In this document: in pieces, positions 42,796-52,250 of the stretch
How the letters are laid out: each line of letters opens with the position of its first letter
Position numbering within the stretch: position 1 is the stretch's first letter
Origin: SM23-73-3 sp964580215
Lineage (GTDB): Bacteria; Zixibacteria; MSB-5A5; SM1-73
Length of the DNA stretch: 64,000 nucleotides
NCBI GenBank assembly: GCA_964580215.1
Contig: CAZOJT010000011.1
Coordinates: forward strand, 16,234 to 80,233
Direction: 5' to 3'
The notes under the pieces: generated by a model
The model's database searches: none
What the model saw: only the letters and a program-made list of their open reading frames with translations
Told to the model about the DNA's origin: nothing
Made by a program: the position numbers and the translations under genes

Positions 42796-44044
42796 AAATA
42801 ATATTCTCCCGCATGGCGCAGAACTCTCCACACATGGTGCATTTTTGGAAGTCCGATCCAACCTCTCCCCTCTTTTTTTTTGCTCTTTCTGGATCCAGGC
42901 TTAAACCGATCATCCGTTCCCAGTCAAATTTCTTTCTTGCCTGGGAGATGAGATTATCTTGTTGCTCTGCCATTCTCACCCCTTTGGAGATATCTGCGGC
43001 ATGGGCAGCGATTCTGGAGGCGATGATTCCTTCTCTGACATCTTCTAAATCCGGCAAACCCAGATGTTCAGACGGGGTGACATAACAGAGGAAATCTGCT
43101 CCTGCGGATGCCGCCACCGCCCCGCCGATGGCAGAGACGATATGGTCATATCCGGGAGCGCAATCGATCACCAGAGGACCCAGAACATAAAAAGGCGCTT
43201 GGTGGCAAAGCTTTTTTTCCAGAAGCACATTAGCTTCGATCTCATGAATGGGGATATGTCCGGGACCCTCCACCATCGCCTGCACTCCTTTCTCTTTTGC
43301 TCTCTCCACCAGTTCTCCCAATATCAGAAGCTCCTCCATCTGAGTGCGATCGGTGGAATCAGCTATACTGCCCGGTCTTAAACCATCCCCTAAACTCAAA
43401 GTGGCGTTATATTCTTTGGTCATATCCAGAAGCTCATCATAAAACTCATATAAAGGATTTTCTTTATTGTTATGTTTCATCCACCTATACAGAAAAGACC
43501 CTCCCCGGCTGACGATGCCGGTAGTTCTCTTCTTTTCATCAATTATAGGGAGGGCTCTTCTGGTTAGTCCACAATGAACCGTGAGAAAATCGACTCCGGA
43601 TTTGAGATGATCCTCGATAACGGAGAAAAGGGACTCTTTGGTCATCTCCACCAATGATTTTCCATTCCGAAACAGTTTACAGACTGTCTCATATATGGGG
43701 ACCGTCCCCACCGGAATTTTTGATTCCTTTAGAATGTTTATACGCAAGTCCCGAACCTCTCCTCCGGTGGAAAGATCCATCACCGTATCTGCCCCCAATT
43801 CCATAGAGAGCTTAAGCTTTGCAAGTTCCAAATCAAAATCGACTCTGTCCGGGGAAGTTCCTAAGTTCACATTTATCTTGGTCTTCAAACCCTTGCCCAC
43901 TCCCACTGGTTTTGTCCACTTTCGTAGCTTGTTCTTGAGGATAACGATGGTTCCTTCCTCCACCCCTTCCGTTATGATGGCTGGATCTAACGCTTCCTCT
44001 TGGGCCACGCTTTGAATGTCTTCATCTTTCACATTTATAATCAT
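42794..44044 (-). CDS. thiC: Phosphomethylpyrimidine synthase
   Basis: 416 residues, the short form of ThiC lacking the extended N-terminal domain. Seen: KINVNLGTSPD, ELGADTVMDLSTGG, TVHCGLTRRALP, GIVSRGGSFLYRWM, SLGDGLRPGSIADSTDRTQ, VEGPGHIPIHEIE and the C-terminal cluster motif CTMCGEFC that holds the radical-SAM 4Fe-4S centre. It converts aminoimidazole ribotide to the pyrimidine half of thiamine. I looked upstream for a TPP riboswitch and found no CUGAGA-type thi box on the coding strand. No other thiamine genes are near. Confidence 0.96.
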   Translation of the reverse strand: MIINVKDEDIQSVAQEEALDPAIITEGVEEGTIVILKNKLRKWTKPVGVGKGLKTKINVNLGTSPDRVDFDLELAKLKLSMELGADTVMDLSTGGEVRDLRINILKESKIPVGTVPIYETVCKLFRNGKSLVEMTKESLFSVIEDHLKSGVDFLTVHCGLTRRALPIIDEKKRTTGIVSRGGSFLYRWMKHNNKENPLYEFYDELLDMTKEYNATLSLGDGLRPGSIADSTDRTQMEELLILGELVERAKEKGVQAMVEGPGHIPIHEIEANVLLEKKLCHQAPFYVLGPLVIDCAPGYDHIVSAIGGAVAASAGADFLCYVTPSEHLGLPDLEDVREGIIASRIAAHAADISKGVRMAEQQDNLISQARKKFDWERMIGLSLDPERAKKKRGEVGSDFQKCTMCGEFCAMRENII

Positions 44045-44605
44045 TAATCTTCATCTCCAACTAAACTCATGCTAGCTCTGAGATGGTGGAATCTGTTTGG
44101 ACCAGGAAGCTTTCCTCCTTATGATTGCCCAACTTAATTTTGTGGTCGAAGACTCCAAAGACTTGCATTTTGATATTCCTTCCTGTAATATCTGATGCAA
44201 GCCATTTTATTGTAGGTTAATATAAGCTATCGGTTTTGTCAAGCAATTATTTACACGATTCGACCTTATTGCCATACGGCAGGTGAGGATGAAGCGTTGG
44301 GAGGCTGAAAGGTAGCATAAGCTCAATCATCTTCTCCGCATGAGGATCAATTAGAAGGGATCAAGAAAAATGCATCGTGTTATGGAGTTTCCCTATCTTT
44401 TTCAAGCATCGGATTCATCCTGAAGGATAACAGAAGTATCTTCCTGTTCCGGGCACGAAATCTTTCCACAGGATCGTGTGGATACCTCCCATGCATTTCG
44501 CGTTGGTGAAGCCTGCTGGCCATGCACGGACGTGCCCGTCTGGGCTCCAAGAGCCAGCCATCCAAATCAGACATTACCAATCGAAAAAGGTAATGTGAAA
44601 AGTGG
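44045..44605. other. Divergent region between thiC and the R-M genes
   Basis: About 770 bases separate thiC (minus) from the methyltransferase (plus). A 33-codon minus ORF (44067-44168) is possible; the rest has no supported gene. GC content rises after about 44260. Confidence 0.55.
44067..44168 (-). CDS. Possible 33-codon ORF upstream of thiC
   Basis: An ATG at 44168 is preceded by AGGAAGGA, and the frame (MQVFGVFDHKIKLGNH...) ends 22 bases before thiC. It could be a leader peptide in the thiC transcript. It matches nothing I recognise and may not be translated. Confidence 0.25.
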   Translation of the reverse strand: MQVFGVFDHKIKLGNHKEESFLVQTDSTISELA

Positions 44606-44633
44606 TTGACAAGGTTGCATAAATGATTATAAT
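44606..44633 (+). promoter_or_regulatory. Consensus sigma-70 promoter for the R-M operon
   Basis: TTGACA at 44606-44611 and TATAAT at 44628-44633, both perfect, with a 16-base spacer. The transcript would have a leader of about 175 bases before the methyltransferase ATG. Confidence 0.8.
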
Positions 44634-44768
44634 GTGTCATATAAACAGAAAGGCTGTGAGCAACCCGACACGGAATTGAGGGGAGTTGAGTGAAATAAGA
44701 GGAAAAGTGGGAACTTCTTATAGAGGAACAAACAGCATCCATTTCCCGTTTCATACAGACTGTATACT

Positions 44769-44793
44769 CGTTGTTAAGTGGACAACGTATAAT
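44769..44793. promoter_or_regulatory. Inverted repeat and second -10-like box near the R-M start
   Basis: CGTTGT and ACAACG flank a 7-base spacer and abut a TATAAT at 44788-44793, 21 bases before the methyltransferase ATG. It may be a control site, perhaps for autoregulation by the methyltransferase; no controller gene is present. Confidence 0.4.
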
Positions 44794-44813
44794 ATAGCTG
44801 ATAGGAATTATAG

Positions 44814-46259
44814 ATGGCAACAACTCAAATCGAAGCAATGAATCTCGATGGGGATGTACCACAGGCGGCAATGAAAGGACTCGACCGCATTGAAAAGCTG
44901 AACCGCGATGCCGAAGCGCGGTGGGCAGAAAAACTGCAGGTTGATGCCTCGCTCACTCGCGCACTTGTGAGCTTTCAAGCCAACAAGAGCAGAGCCGTTT
45001 ATCGTTGGTTCAAATTTAAAGAGGCTTTTTCCGCAGGCCTCGTCGAGCATCTGCTGCGCAGGTATCGAATCGCCAGCGGTATTGTGCTTGATCCATTTGC
45101 AGGAAGCGGGACGGCTTTGTTTGCAGCAGGCGGTTTAGGGATGAGGACCGAAGGGATCGAACTGCTACCGATAGGTCAAACCATCATCACGACGAAGCAG
45201 TTGATTGATTGGCAGTTGACCGACGCGGATGTTGGACGATTGGCCTCTTGGCGGGATAAGCGCCCGTGGCGTCAGAGCAAGGCTTCTATGGCGATCAATG
45301 AATTGCGGATCACACGTGGCGCATATCCGGCAGAGACGCTTGAGGCGATGGGGCGATTTCTCGCTGCGTCAGAACAAGAGGGAGAACGCGTGAAGGCCAT
45401 CCTGCTCTTTGCCCTGCTGTGCATCCTTGAAACTATCAGTTACACGCGGAAGGATGGGCAGTATCTCCGCTGGGACTATCGCTCTGGCCGATGCCAAGGG
45501 AAAAAGAGGTTCGACAAGGGCGAGATTTTAGGCTTTGACAAAGCGATCACGGACAAGCTGGATGACATTGTTACGGACTTGTGTTCCTCTGATTTTCCCG
45601 AGGATTTGTTCGCGACGACTCGCTCGAAGGCTGATGTCAAGCTGCACGGTGGTTCATGCCTTGCCATTCTGCCAAAACTCAAAGCAGAGGCCTACAACTG
45701 CCTGATCACCTCTCCACCCTACTGCAATCGCTACGACTATACGCGCACCTATGCTCTGGAACTCGCTCTTCTTGGTGTTGACCAGGAAGGATTGGTCAGA
45801 CTCAGACAGGAAATGTTGAGTTGCACGGTGGAAAACCGTGCCAAAGACCTTCTGGCGTTGAATCCAGAATGGAAACCGGCAATGATGGCCGCTGATAGAC
45901 AACCGCTCCTTAAAAGCATCCTTGCCTACTTGGATTCGCAGAAGGAACTCGATCTACTCAACAATGACGGAATCCCTCGCATGGTGCGCGGATACTTCTA
46001 CGAGATGGCTTGCGTTATTTTTGAGTCCGCGCGGGTGCTGAAGCGAGACGCTCTTCTCATCATGGTCAACGACAATGTGCGATACGCCGGGGCAGCTATC
46101 TCCGTAGATATTATTCTCTCCCAAATTGCTGAGCAATTGGGGTTCGAGCCGAAGCAGATTCTTGTGCTGCCCAACGGAAAAGGAAACAGCAGCCAGCAAA
46201 TGGGTGCTCATGGCCGCGAAGCGCTGCGTAAATGTGTGTATATCTGGCGAAAGAAATAG
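44814..46259 (+). CDS. Type II DNA methyltransferase (N4-cytosine or N6-adenine)
   Basis: 481 residues. Motif I (SAM binding), LDPFAGSGT, is at residues 92-100 and the catalytic motif IV, TSPPY, at 299-303, followed by CNRYDYTRTY. The SPPY form favours N4-cytosine methylation. The motif order I-then-IV with about 200 residues between them, probably containing the target recognition region, is an alpha-like arrangement. The next gene overlaps its end and encodes the cognate endonuclease. The gene is GC-richer than the surrounding core genes, suggesting horizontal acquisition. Confidence 0.9.
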   Translation: MATTQIEAMNLDGDVPQAAMKGLDRIEKLNRDAEARWAEKLQVDASLTRALVSFQANKSRAVYRWFKFKEAFSAGLVEHLLRRYRIASGIVLDPFAGSGTALFAAGGLGMRTEGIELLPIGQTIITTKQLIDWQLTDADVGRLASWRDKRPWRQSKASMAINELRITRGAYPAETLEAMGRFLAASEQEGERVKAILLFALLCILETISYTRKDGQYLRWDYRSGRCQGKKRFDKGEILGFDKAITDKLDDIVTDLCSSDFPEDLFATTRSKADVKLHGGSCLAILPKLKAEAYNCLITSPPYCNRYDYTRTYALELALLGVDQEGLVRLRQEMLSCTVENRAKDLLALNPEWKPAMMAADRQPLLKSILAYLDSQKELDLLNNDGIPRMVRGYFYEMACVIFESARVLKRDALLIMVNDNVRYAGAAISVDIILSQIAEQLGFEPKQILVLPNGKGNSSQQMGAHGREALRKCVYIWRKK

Positions 46260-47215
46260 CAAATGCCGAAGCCATATTCCAGCACCTCAGATCCAGCAAG
46301 AGCCTTGAGACAACCTACGAGGCGGTTCGAGCGGGATTCGTTGCGCTTGCGCTGGAAAAGAATCGCCGTGCTACGCCCTTTGTCGCTCAAGCAAGAGCAT
46401 TAAAAGCCGCGGCCAGCAGAGCCAAGTCACCCGCTGGCTTGCTAAAGATTCCTGAAATTCAACCGGCATTGCTGACGGCGGCTGGAGTTTCAGACAAAGC
46501 AGTAAATCACCTGCAAGGCACTGACAAGCGCGAAGCCGTGAACGGCCTTATCAAGAACTTTCTCGAGCCAGCAGGCGCGAACTTCATCGAGGAGCTTGTC
46601 TTTCGATTTCTGCTAACACGTGGCGATACGCTCGGTGGCTCGATGCGAAACATCGGTGGCTTCATGGCTCAGAAGAAACTCACGCGAGCCATTGTCGCCT
46701 ACTTGAAACTGGTGGGATACCAGTGCCAGTGGCTACACAGCGAGACCAACACTTGGGCCGAACTACCGCAGGAGGTCGCCGATGTCGAACTGTCGTTGCG
46801 TGGCCTCTGCTGGGATACGAGCAAAGGGCCGAGAACGCTCCTTTATAACCTGACCGTCCCGTTGTTCCGAAACAACGTGGACTTGTCGCTGTTCAACTGT
46901 GCTGCAAAAGATCTGACTCGCGAAATAATCAAGACACCATCCGCTTACATCGCACTTGGCGAACTCAAGGGCGGCATTGACCCGGCTGGAGCGGACGAAC
47001 ATTGGAAGACGGCTCGCACTGCGCTTGATCGGATTCATGAAGCTTTTGCAAAGCAGAAACTCAAACCACATACTTTCTTTATCGGAGCAGCCATTGAAGC
47101 CAAGATGGCCACGGAGATTTGGGAAATGCTCAAGCGAGGCAATCTGGAAAATGCCGCAAACCTCACCGACGAGGATCAGATTGCCTCCGTTACGAGTTGG
47201 CTTTGCTCATTGTGA
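46232..47215 (+). CDS. Type II restriction endonuclease, AvaI/BsoBI-like
   Basis: 327 residues, starting at an ATG 28 bases inside the methyltransferase gene; no ribosome site is visible, so translation may be coupled. The PD-(D/E)XK residues are D217 (NNVDLSLF) and E244-L-K246 in GELKGGIDPAGADEHW. Length, this motif and their positions agree with what I recall of BsoBI and AvaI (BsoBI D212, E240, K242), which cut CYCGRG. The recognition site here is therefore a prediction by homology only. No frameshift or missing catalytic residue is seen. Confidence 0.82.
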   Translation: MCVYLAKEIANAEAIFQHLRSSKSLETTYEAVRAGFVALALEKNRRATPFVAQARALKAAASRAKSPAGLLKIPEIQPALLTAAGVSDKAVNHLQGTDKREAVNGLIKNFLEPAGANFIEELVFRFLLTRGDTLGGSMRNIGGFMAQKKLTRAIVAYLKLVGYQCQWLHSETNTWAELPQEVADVELSLRGLCWDTSKGPRTLLYNLTVPLFRNNVDLSLFNCAAKDLTREIIKTPSAYIALGELKGGIDPAGADEHWKTARTALDRIHEAFAKQKLKPHTFFIGAAIEAKMATEIWEMLKRGNLENAANLTDEDQIASVTSWLCSL

Positions 47216-47991
47216 TTCGCGAAAGAAACAGTTGTCATGCCTCGCAATGCGTTCCGCCGGATGGCAACTCCGCTGCGCTGCATAGTCCGTAGGTCAGGTG
47301 CCCTGAGCACCTGACACCAAGATAAGTCAGTAGCACGTAGCTACTCACCTACCCACTGAATATGAAGCGTCTGACCAGTGCATGCACACGGACGGAGATT
47401 TAGCTACGCTCCATTGCTCCACGTGAGCTTGGTCGTTATCATCCTACGTCCTCAGGTTGAAAATCCCGCCAAAGGCGGGGGTGGAATAAACCCCATTCTG
47501 ATACCTAACCCGCAGTCTCTCTTACCACAAAGAGCAAATTTACAACAACTTCAATGTTGAAAAGGATAGCTCCACCTTTATGGGAGTGTGAAAAAGACGC
47601 TTTTGGAGTGCAAAAGCTTGTTGAAGCAAAGCGTAAATCCCGCTTTGCGGGGCTTTTGCGGTTTTCTGGATGATGAATAATGGTACGTGTACAGATACTC
47701 CCCTTGTGGGAGACGAATGATCCCTTCAGGGTGAACCCTCTTTAATCACCGCCGGATGGCTGAAAAAAAATTTAAAAAACAATCACCAGTATGGTCAGTA
47801 AGGTCAGAAACACCGGTTTCGTAGGTCAAGCATGTCCTTCTCCCGCCAAAGGCGGGATCTAGATGAATCCGTTGACCGTTTTGTCTCCTCCCACAGAGAG
47901 TTCGTAGGTCAACCATGTCCGAAGGACTGGTTGACAAATCTATTGTCTGAGTCTCAGGACGAAGTGCAGGACAAGTCCGTTGACTATCCGT
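47216..47991. other. Intergenic region with repeats
   Basis: No gene is supported. It holds a GTCAGGTGCC-CTGA-GCACCTGAC hairpin at about 47291-47313, CCCGCCAAAGGCGGG hairpins near 47465 and 47843, and a copy of the TTTTGGAGTGCAAAAGCTTGT element at about 47598-47665 that matches 27812-27870. Confidence 0.65.
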
Positions 47992-48801
47992 TTAACCCGC
48001 TGACCGCTTTGCCTCCTCCCATAAAGAATCCAGAAGGGGGAGTCCGGCCTCCTTGAGCGGAATCTTCTTTCGCTTTAGCTGTTTTTCCACATAGTTGAAT
48101 CTTTTCACAAACTTGTCTATGGTCTTTCCCAGCGCAAATTCAGGATTGATGTTTAGATGTCGACAAAGGTTCACCCAGGAGAAAAGGATATCCCCCATCT
48201 CCTCTTCCATTTCTGTCTGTTTGATCCTCTTCTTTCTGGATGCTCTTTTTAGCTCATCTATTTCCTCTTCAATTTTTGAAAAGACCTCGTCTGCTCTTTT
48301 CCAATCGAAATCAAATCTTGCCACCTTCTCCTGCACCCGATAGGCTTTAAGCAAGGCGGGCAAATGACGGGGGATGCCGGAAAGGACTGATCTGTTTTTG
48401 ACCCCGGTAGTGCTCAATTTTATATGTTCCCAGTTCTTTAATACCTCCTCTGACGAGATAGCCTTCTTCTTTCCGAATACATGGGGATGCCTTGTTTTAA
48501 GCTTGTCACTCAGATGTTTGATCACCTCATATATGTCAAACTTCCTTCTCTCTTTTGCTATCTGAGCATGAAAGACTATCTGCAAAAGCAGGTCTCCTAA
48601 CTCCTCCTTTAATTTCTCGTCGTCGCTTATCTCGATGGTGTCCAAGACCTCATATGCTTCCTCAATCAAATAGGGCAGAAGCGATTTGTGTGTCTGCTCT
48701 CTATCCCAGGGGCATCCTTTTTTGGATCTGAGCTTAGACATCAATCTGATTAAGTCAGGAAAAGTATCTTTTTTGTTCTTTCCGCGGGATCCTTTGGACA
48801 T
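47992..48801 (-). CDS. mazG: Nucleoside triphosphate pyrophosphohydrolase MazG
   Basis: About 269 residues from the ATG at 48801. Two MazG domains are seen: the first with GCPWDREQTHKSLLPYLIEEAYEVLD and LKEELGDLLLQIVFHAQIA (EExxE and ExxD metal motifs), the second with FSKIEEEIDELKRA and MEEEMGDILFSWVNLCRHL. KTRHPHVFG is characteristic. It hydrolyses non-canonical and normal NTPs to NMPs and may clear ppGpp precursors. The last residues extend into the repeat-rich gap. Confidence 0.94.
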   Translation of the reverse strand: MSKGSRGKNKKDTFPDLIRLMSKLRSKKGCPWDREQTHKSLLPYLIEEAYEVLDTIEISDDEKLKEELGDLLLQIVFHAQIAKERRKFDIYEVIKHLSDKLKTRHPHVFGKKKAISSEEVLKNWEHIKLSTTGVKNRSVLSGIPRHLPALLKAYRVQEKVARFDFDWKRADEVFSKIEEEIDELKRASRKKRIKQTEMEEEMGDILFSWVNLCRHLNINPEFALGKTIDKFVKRFNYVEKQLKRKKIPLKEAGLPLLDSLWEEAKRSAG

Positions 48802-49096
48802 GATTCTCAATACCAGTTTTTGTGACCATCATTTTTGTTAAGTAATATAAACATTTCACCCCGCCGGACAAAATCTTTTTAGGGATTTTTTGAAACAAGG
48901 ACTCTAAAAAGTTCCTTTAAAGTTCAAAAATTCATCAACTAATCAATAATGCCATAATTTACATAAACAAACTGTTTAATTTTAAAGCAAATTCTCTTTC
49001 TACGCTTATAAGCGGTTCGGTTGTAGACGATAAACTGATTAGTTAATTGAGGGGGTAAATCTATCCTATAACATAAATCTCAAAAGGAGGGCTTCC

Positions 49097-49639
49097 ATGA
49101 ACGGCGCCATGTTTAACAGTTTGGCTCGTTTTATTGATAAAAATTATCCCCAGGTCTCCTTTACCGAGCTGTGTCAAAAGGCATCTTTAAAAACCAACGT
49201 GTTTGCTGAGTTGACCTGGTATCCGGATAAAGATTTTACAAAAATCATGCAAGCTTTAGGTGACCAGACGGAGACGGAGCTTACCACCCTGTACAGAGAG
49301 TTCGGGCGGGAGACCTTCTCCTATTTTGCGGATATATTCAGTGATTATATGAGCGGGGTCAAAAGCTTCAGTGATCTGATCACAGCGGTAAACAGGATTC
49401 ACCATAATATAAAACGGGATGGTCTGGGAACCCCTCCTCGACTGGAATTCAGAAAAGCCTCGCCCAACTATTTTGAAATAAGATATTCTTCTGACAGGAA
49501 TTTGGATGATTTCTTTTTGGGAATGTTAGAGGGAGCTATCAAATATTTCCAGACAGATGTAAAAATACTGGGAAGAAAACAACGAGGGAAACTGATTGTT
49601 ACCATCAGGATCAAAGAGTCAGAAATGGTAATGGTTTAA
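49097..49639 (+). CDS. H-NOX (haem-nitric oxide/oxygen binding) domain protein
   Basis: 180 residues, a stand-alone H-NOX domain. The start MNGAMFNSLARFIDKNYP matches the family's MKGxx opening. The likely proximal haem ligand is H102 (IHHNIKRDG), and the propionate-binding YxSxR motif is Y130-S132-R134 (YSSDR), preceded by TPPRLEF as usual. The distal pocket has no clear H-bonding tyrosine that I can assign, which would fit NO over O2, but this is inference. AAGGAGGG precedes the ATG. No histidine kinase or diguanylate cyclase partner is adjacent. Confidence 0.87.
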   Translation: MNGAMFNSLARFIDKNYPQVSFTELCQKASLKTNVFAELTWYPDKDFTKIMQALGDQTETELTTLYREFGRETFSYFADIFSDYMSGVKSFSDLITAVNRIHHNIKRDGLGTPPRLEFRKASPNYFEIRYSSDRNLDDFFLGMLEGAIKYFQTDVKILGRKQRGKLIVTIRIKESEMVMV

Positions 49640-49968
49640 GCAACAGCAATTTTTGAAAATTCAAGTCCGAATTTGTCCATTTGGACTCAAATAAGGATCC
49701 TGGGGACAAGACCAGGGAGTTGATTAGATTAAAGTTTCAGGGTCGTTGAGAGAGTCTTAGGGCGAGATGAATTCTCGCCCCTATCTCTCTGAAAGGTCAC
49801 CTTGTCAAGAACTATTTTGGAGGCTTTCCCCGTTAATGGTACAATTTTTTTTGTTCGTCCCGGATTCACCCTGAGCGGACGAGGTGTCCGTGACCAAAAT
49901 GCGGTTGATAATGGAAGAGGTCGTCTCTTACCGAGAAAGAAAACAGGGTTGAAAAGCGGGCAGGAATC
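49640..49968. other. Intergenic region, convergent genes
   Basis: No gene. It includes GATTCACCCTGAGCGGACGA-type repeat sequence near 49862, shared with 37787 and 42644. Confidence 0.5.
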
Positions 49969-51366
49969 TTACATTTTTCTCTTCCATTTTGTCCCTTCGG
50001 CGGTATCCTCCAGGACGATCCCTTTTCCCTCCAACTCTTTTCTTATCTGGTCTGCCAGCTTGAAGTTCTTTTTATCTCGGGCTTTGACCCTTTTCTCAAT
50101 CAACGCCTTTACCTCTTCATCTAAGATCAGCTCCTCTCTTTTCAGCAGTCCCAAATTTGAGTCAAAGCCATTCAGCACTTCCAGGACCTTACTGGCATCC
50201 GATTTGGAGATTTTCTTTTCTTCCATCAATTTATTCACATCTTTGACCAGAGTGAAGGCCACACCTAAAGCTTCAGAGGTGTTCAAATCGTCGTCTAATG
50301 CCTCTTCGAAATCCTTTTTTGCCTTTTGTAGAATCTCTTCTATTTCCGGATTGCCTTTTTCACCTTTGACCAGCTTCAGATTGTCCACAAAATCGTAAAG
50401 CCTTTGCAGAGCGAACTTCGCCGCCTCCAGTCCATCCAAGGTGAAATTCAACTGCTGTCGATAGTGGGTAGCCATAAGCAGATACCTGATGGCGATGGGA
50501 TTATATCCCTTGTTCAAAAGGTCCCGCAGGGTGTAATAGTTGCCAAACGATTTTGCCATCTTTTTTCCCTCCACCATCAAGAATTCATTGTGCAACCAAA
50601 AGTTGACAAACCTCTCTCCGGTGGCGGCTTCGGATTGAGCGATCTCATTTTCATGATGGGGAAAGATCAAATCCACTCCTCCGGTGTGGATGTCAAAATG
50701 CTTGCCCAGATATTTCATGCTCATGGCAGAGCACTCGATGTGCCATCCGGGCCGACCCTTTCCCACCTCGGTCTCCCAGAAAACCTCGCCATCCTTTTCC
50801 TCCCATCCCTTCCACAAAGCGAAATCTGCCACCTGTTCCTTTTCGTATTCATCAGATACCACTCTGGCGCCAGCCTTTAACCCGGACATGTCCATGTGAG
50901 ACAACTTTCCGTATGCGGGGAAGGTAGCTATTCTGAAGTAAGTCGAACCTTCGTTCTCATATGCATGTCCCTTATCCAGCAGATTCTTGACCAAAGCCTC
51001 CATGTCCTTTATATGAGCGGTCGCCTCCGGGTAAATGTCGGCTGGGTGAATGTTTAGGCTTTTCACGTCCTCAAAGAATGCCTCCTTATACCTTTTGGTA
51101 TATTCACCTAACGAAATCCCCTCCTTCTGTGATCCACCAATGGTCTTATCGTCGATGTCGGTTATGTTCATTACATAGGTGACCTTATAACCTTTATACT
51201 CCAGATAGCGATGCAGTATGTCTCCGAAAACATAAGCTCGGAAATTTCCAATGTGGGCAAAGTCATATATTGTGGGGCCGCAGGTATACATCCTGACCTC
51301 ACCCGGATGAATGGTGTAAAACTCCTCTTTTCTTCGGGTTAAAGTATTGAAAAATCTAAGCGCCAT
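49969..51366 (-). CDS. cysS: Cysteinyl-tRNA synthetase
   Basis: 465 residues, the normal bacterial length. Class I signatures: zinc/substrate Cys29 in YTCGPTIYDFAHIGN with the HIGN (HIGH) box at 38-41, GWHIECSAMSMKYLG and FPHHENEIAQSEA completing the zinc site, and KMAKSFGN as the KMSKS box. The C-terminal anticodon-binding part ends DTAEGTKW. It charges tRNA-Cys. All catalytic residues are present. Confidence 0.97.
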   Translation of the reverse strand: MALRFFNTLTRRKEEFYTIHPGEVRMYTCGPTIYDFAHIGNFRAYVFGDILHRYLEYKGYKVTYVMNITDIDDKTIGGSQKEGISLGEYTKRYKEAFFEDVKSLNIHPADIYPEATAHIKDMEALVKNLLDKGHAYENEGSTYFRIATFPAYGKLSHMDMSGLKAGARVVSDEYEKEQVADFALWKGWEEKDGEVFWETEVGKGRPGWHIECSAMSMKYLGKHFDIHTGGVDLIFPHHENEIAQSEAATGERFVNFWLHNEFLMVEGKKMAKSFGNYYTLRDLLNKGYNPIAIRYLLMATHYRQQLNFTLDGLEAAKFALQRLYDFVDNLKLVKGEKGNPEIEEILQKAKKDFEEALDDDLNTSEALGVAFTLVKDVNKLMEEKKISKSDASKVLEVLNGFDSNLGLLKREELILDEEVKALIEKRVKARDKKNFKLADQIRKELEGKGIVLEDTAEGTKWKRKM

Positions 51367-51415
51367 GGTGACTGTCCTCTTTTTGTTGTTTTATTCTCCA
51401 GCAAATCTATAAACT

Positions 51416-51466
51416 GTAGTTGCCCGATTCATCGGGCTTGAATTGCCCAATAAATTGGGCAACTAC
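51416..51466. repeat. Nested palindrome element (GTAGTTGCCC...GGGCAACTAC), copy 1
   Basis: The outer arms GTAGTTGCCC and GGGCAACTAC enclose two inner stems, CCCGATTCATCGGG and GCCCAATAAATTGGGC, giving a cloverleaf-like fold. Copy 2 is at 54334-54386. Confidence 0.85.
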
Positions 51467-51506
51467 AAAGCCATTATATTTTTCCAGCTTACAAATGTCT
51501 TATCGC

Positions 51507-52250
51507 TTAATTCTTGAAGAGACTTAACACTGTTTCTGGCAATTCTTTTAATTCTACTATCTGTGCATCTGGAGTTATGGGAGCGGAATAATCCCTTCCC
51601 TCGTGATACGCAAGTATCCCTTTCATCCCCACCTTCTGCGCACCGCCGACATCCTCGATCAATCTATCCCCCACAAAGACTGCCTGCGAAGGCTTCACGT
51701 TAAGCTCACTTAAAGCCTTCAGGAAAATCTGCGGATGGGGTTTTCTGACTCCCACCTCAGAGGAGAAAAGGTGGTTGTCCAGATAGGAATATAGCCCGAA
51801 TCTTTTCAGCTCACTTAAGTGAAATCTCTCCGGAAAGATGGTGTTGGAGACAAGACCGATTTTGAAATTTCTCTCTTTGAAATATCTCAAAACGTCCTCT
51901 GCCCCATCTATTAGGGTCAATTGATCGGTTATAGGTTTATAGTATACCTCTATGAAACTGTCATATAATCCATCGGAAGTGCTCAGATTCAAAATGTTGA
52001 AAAACTCCCAGGCAACCCTCCCGACTTTAAATTCCTTAAGATTGTTCTCTACTTCTCTTCGAGCCTTCAAGAATTCGCTATCAAGTAATTCAGAAAATTC
52101 GTCAAACTCAGGCAGATTCAAATTCTTCTGTCTCAAAAACTCATAGCCTTTTTCTGCACACACTCTCCCCAGAACATCCCAGGTGGAGTTTTCGAACTCA
52201 ATAAGAGTGCTGCCCATGTCAAACAGAATAGTCTTTAGCTTTGCATTCAT
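51507..52250 (-). CDS. HAD-superfamily hydrolase
   Basis: 247 residues. Motif I is FDMGSTL (nucleophile D11), motif II VSNTIFP, the Lys in VRKPHPQIF and motif IV VGDRLIEDVGGAQ, with a helical cap at about 20-105. The usual second Asp of DxDx(T/V) is Gly here (D-M-G-S-T), so the normal acid/base residue is missing, as in some family members with altered activity. It is a phosphatase or phosphotransfer enzyme of unknown substrate. Its neighbours, cysS and ddl, share the strand but lie beyond repeat-bearing gaps. Confidence 0.85.
   Translation of the reverse strand: MNAKLKTILFDMGSTLIEFENSTWDVLGRVCAEKGYEFLRQKNLNLPEFDEFSELLDSEFLKARREVENNLKEFKVGRVAWEFFNILNLSTSDGLYDSFIEVYYKPITDQLTLIDGAEDVLRYFKERNFKIGLVSNTIFPERFHLSELKRFGLYSYLDNHLFSSEVGVRKPHPQIFLKALSELNVKPSQAVFVGDRLIEDVGGAQKVGMKGILAYHEGRDYSAPITPDAQIVELKELPETVLSLFKN

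Noticed and set aside
44045..44260. Possible TPP riboswitch ahead of thiC
   Set aside because: CTGAGA occurs only on the strand opposite to thiC, and the other conserved blocks are missing on the coding strand.
44380..44871. 163-residue minus-strand ORF overlapping the R-M promoter
   Set aside because: Low-complexity composition unlike a protein, no ribosome site, and it overlaps the consensus promoter and the start of the methyltransferase.
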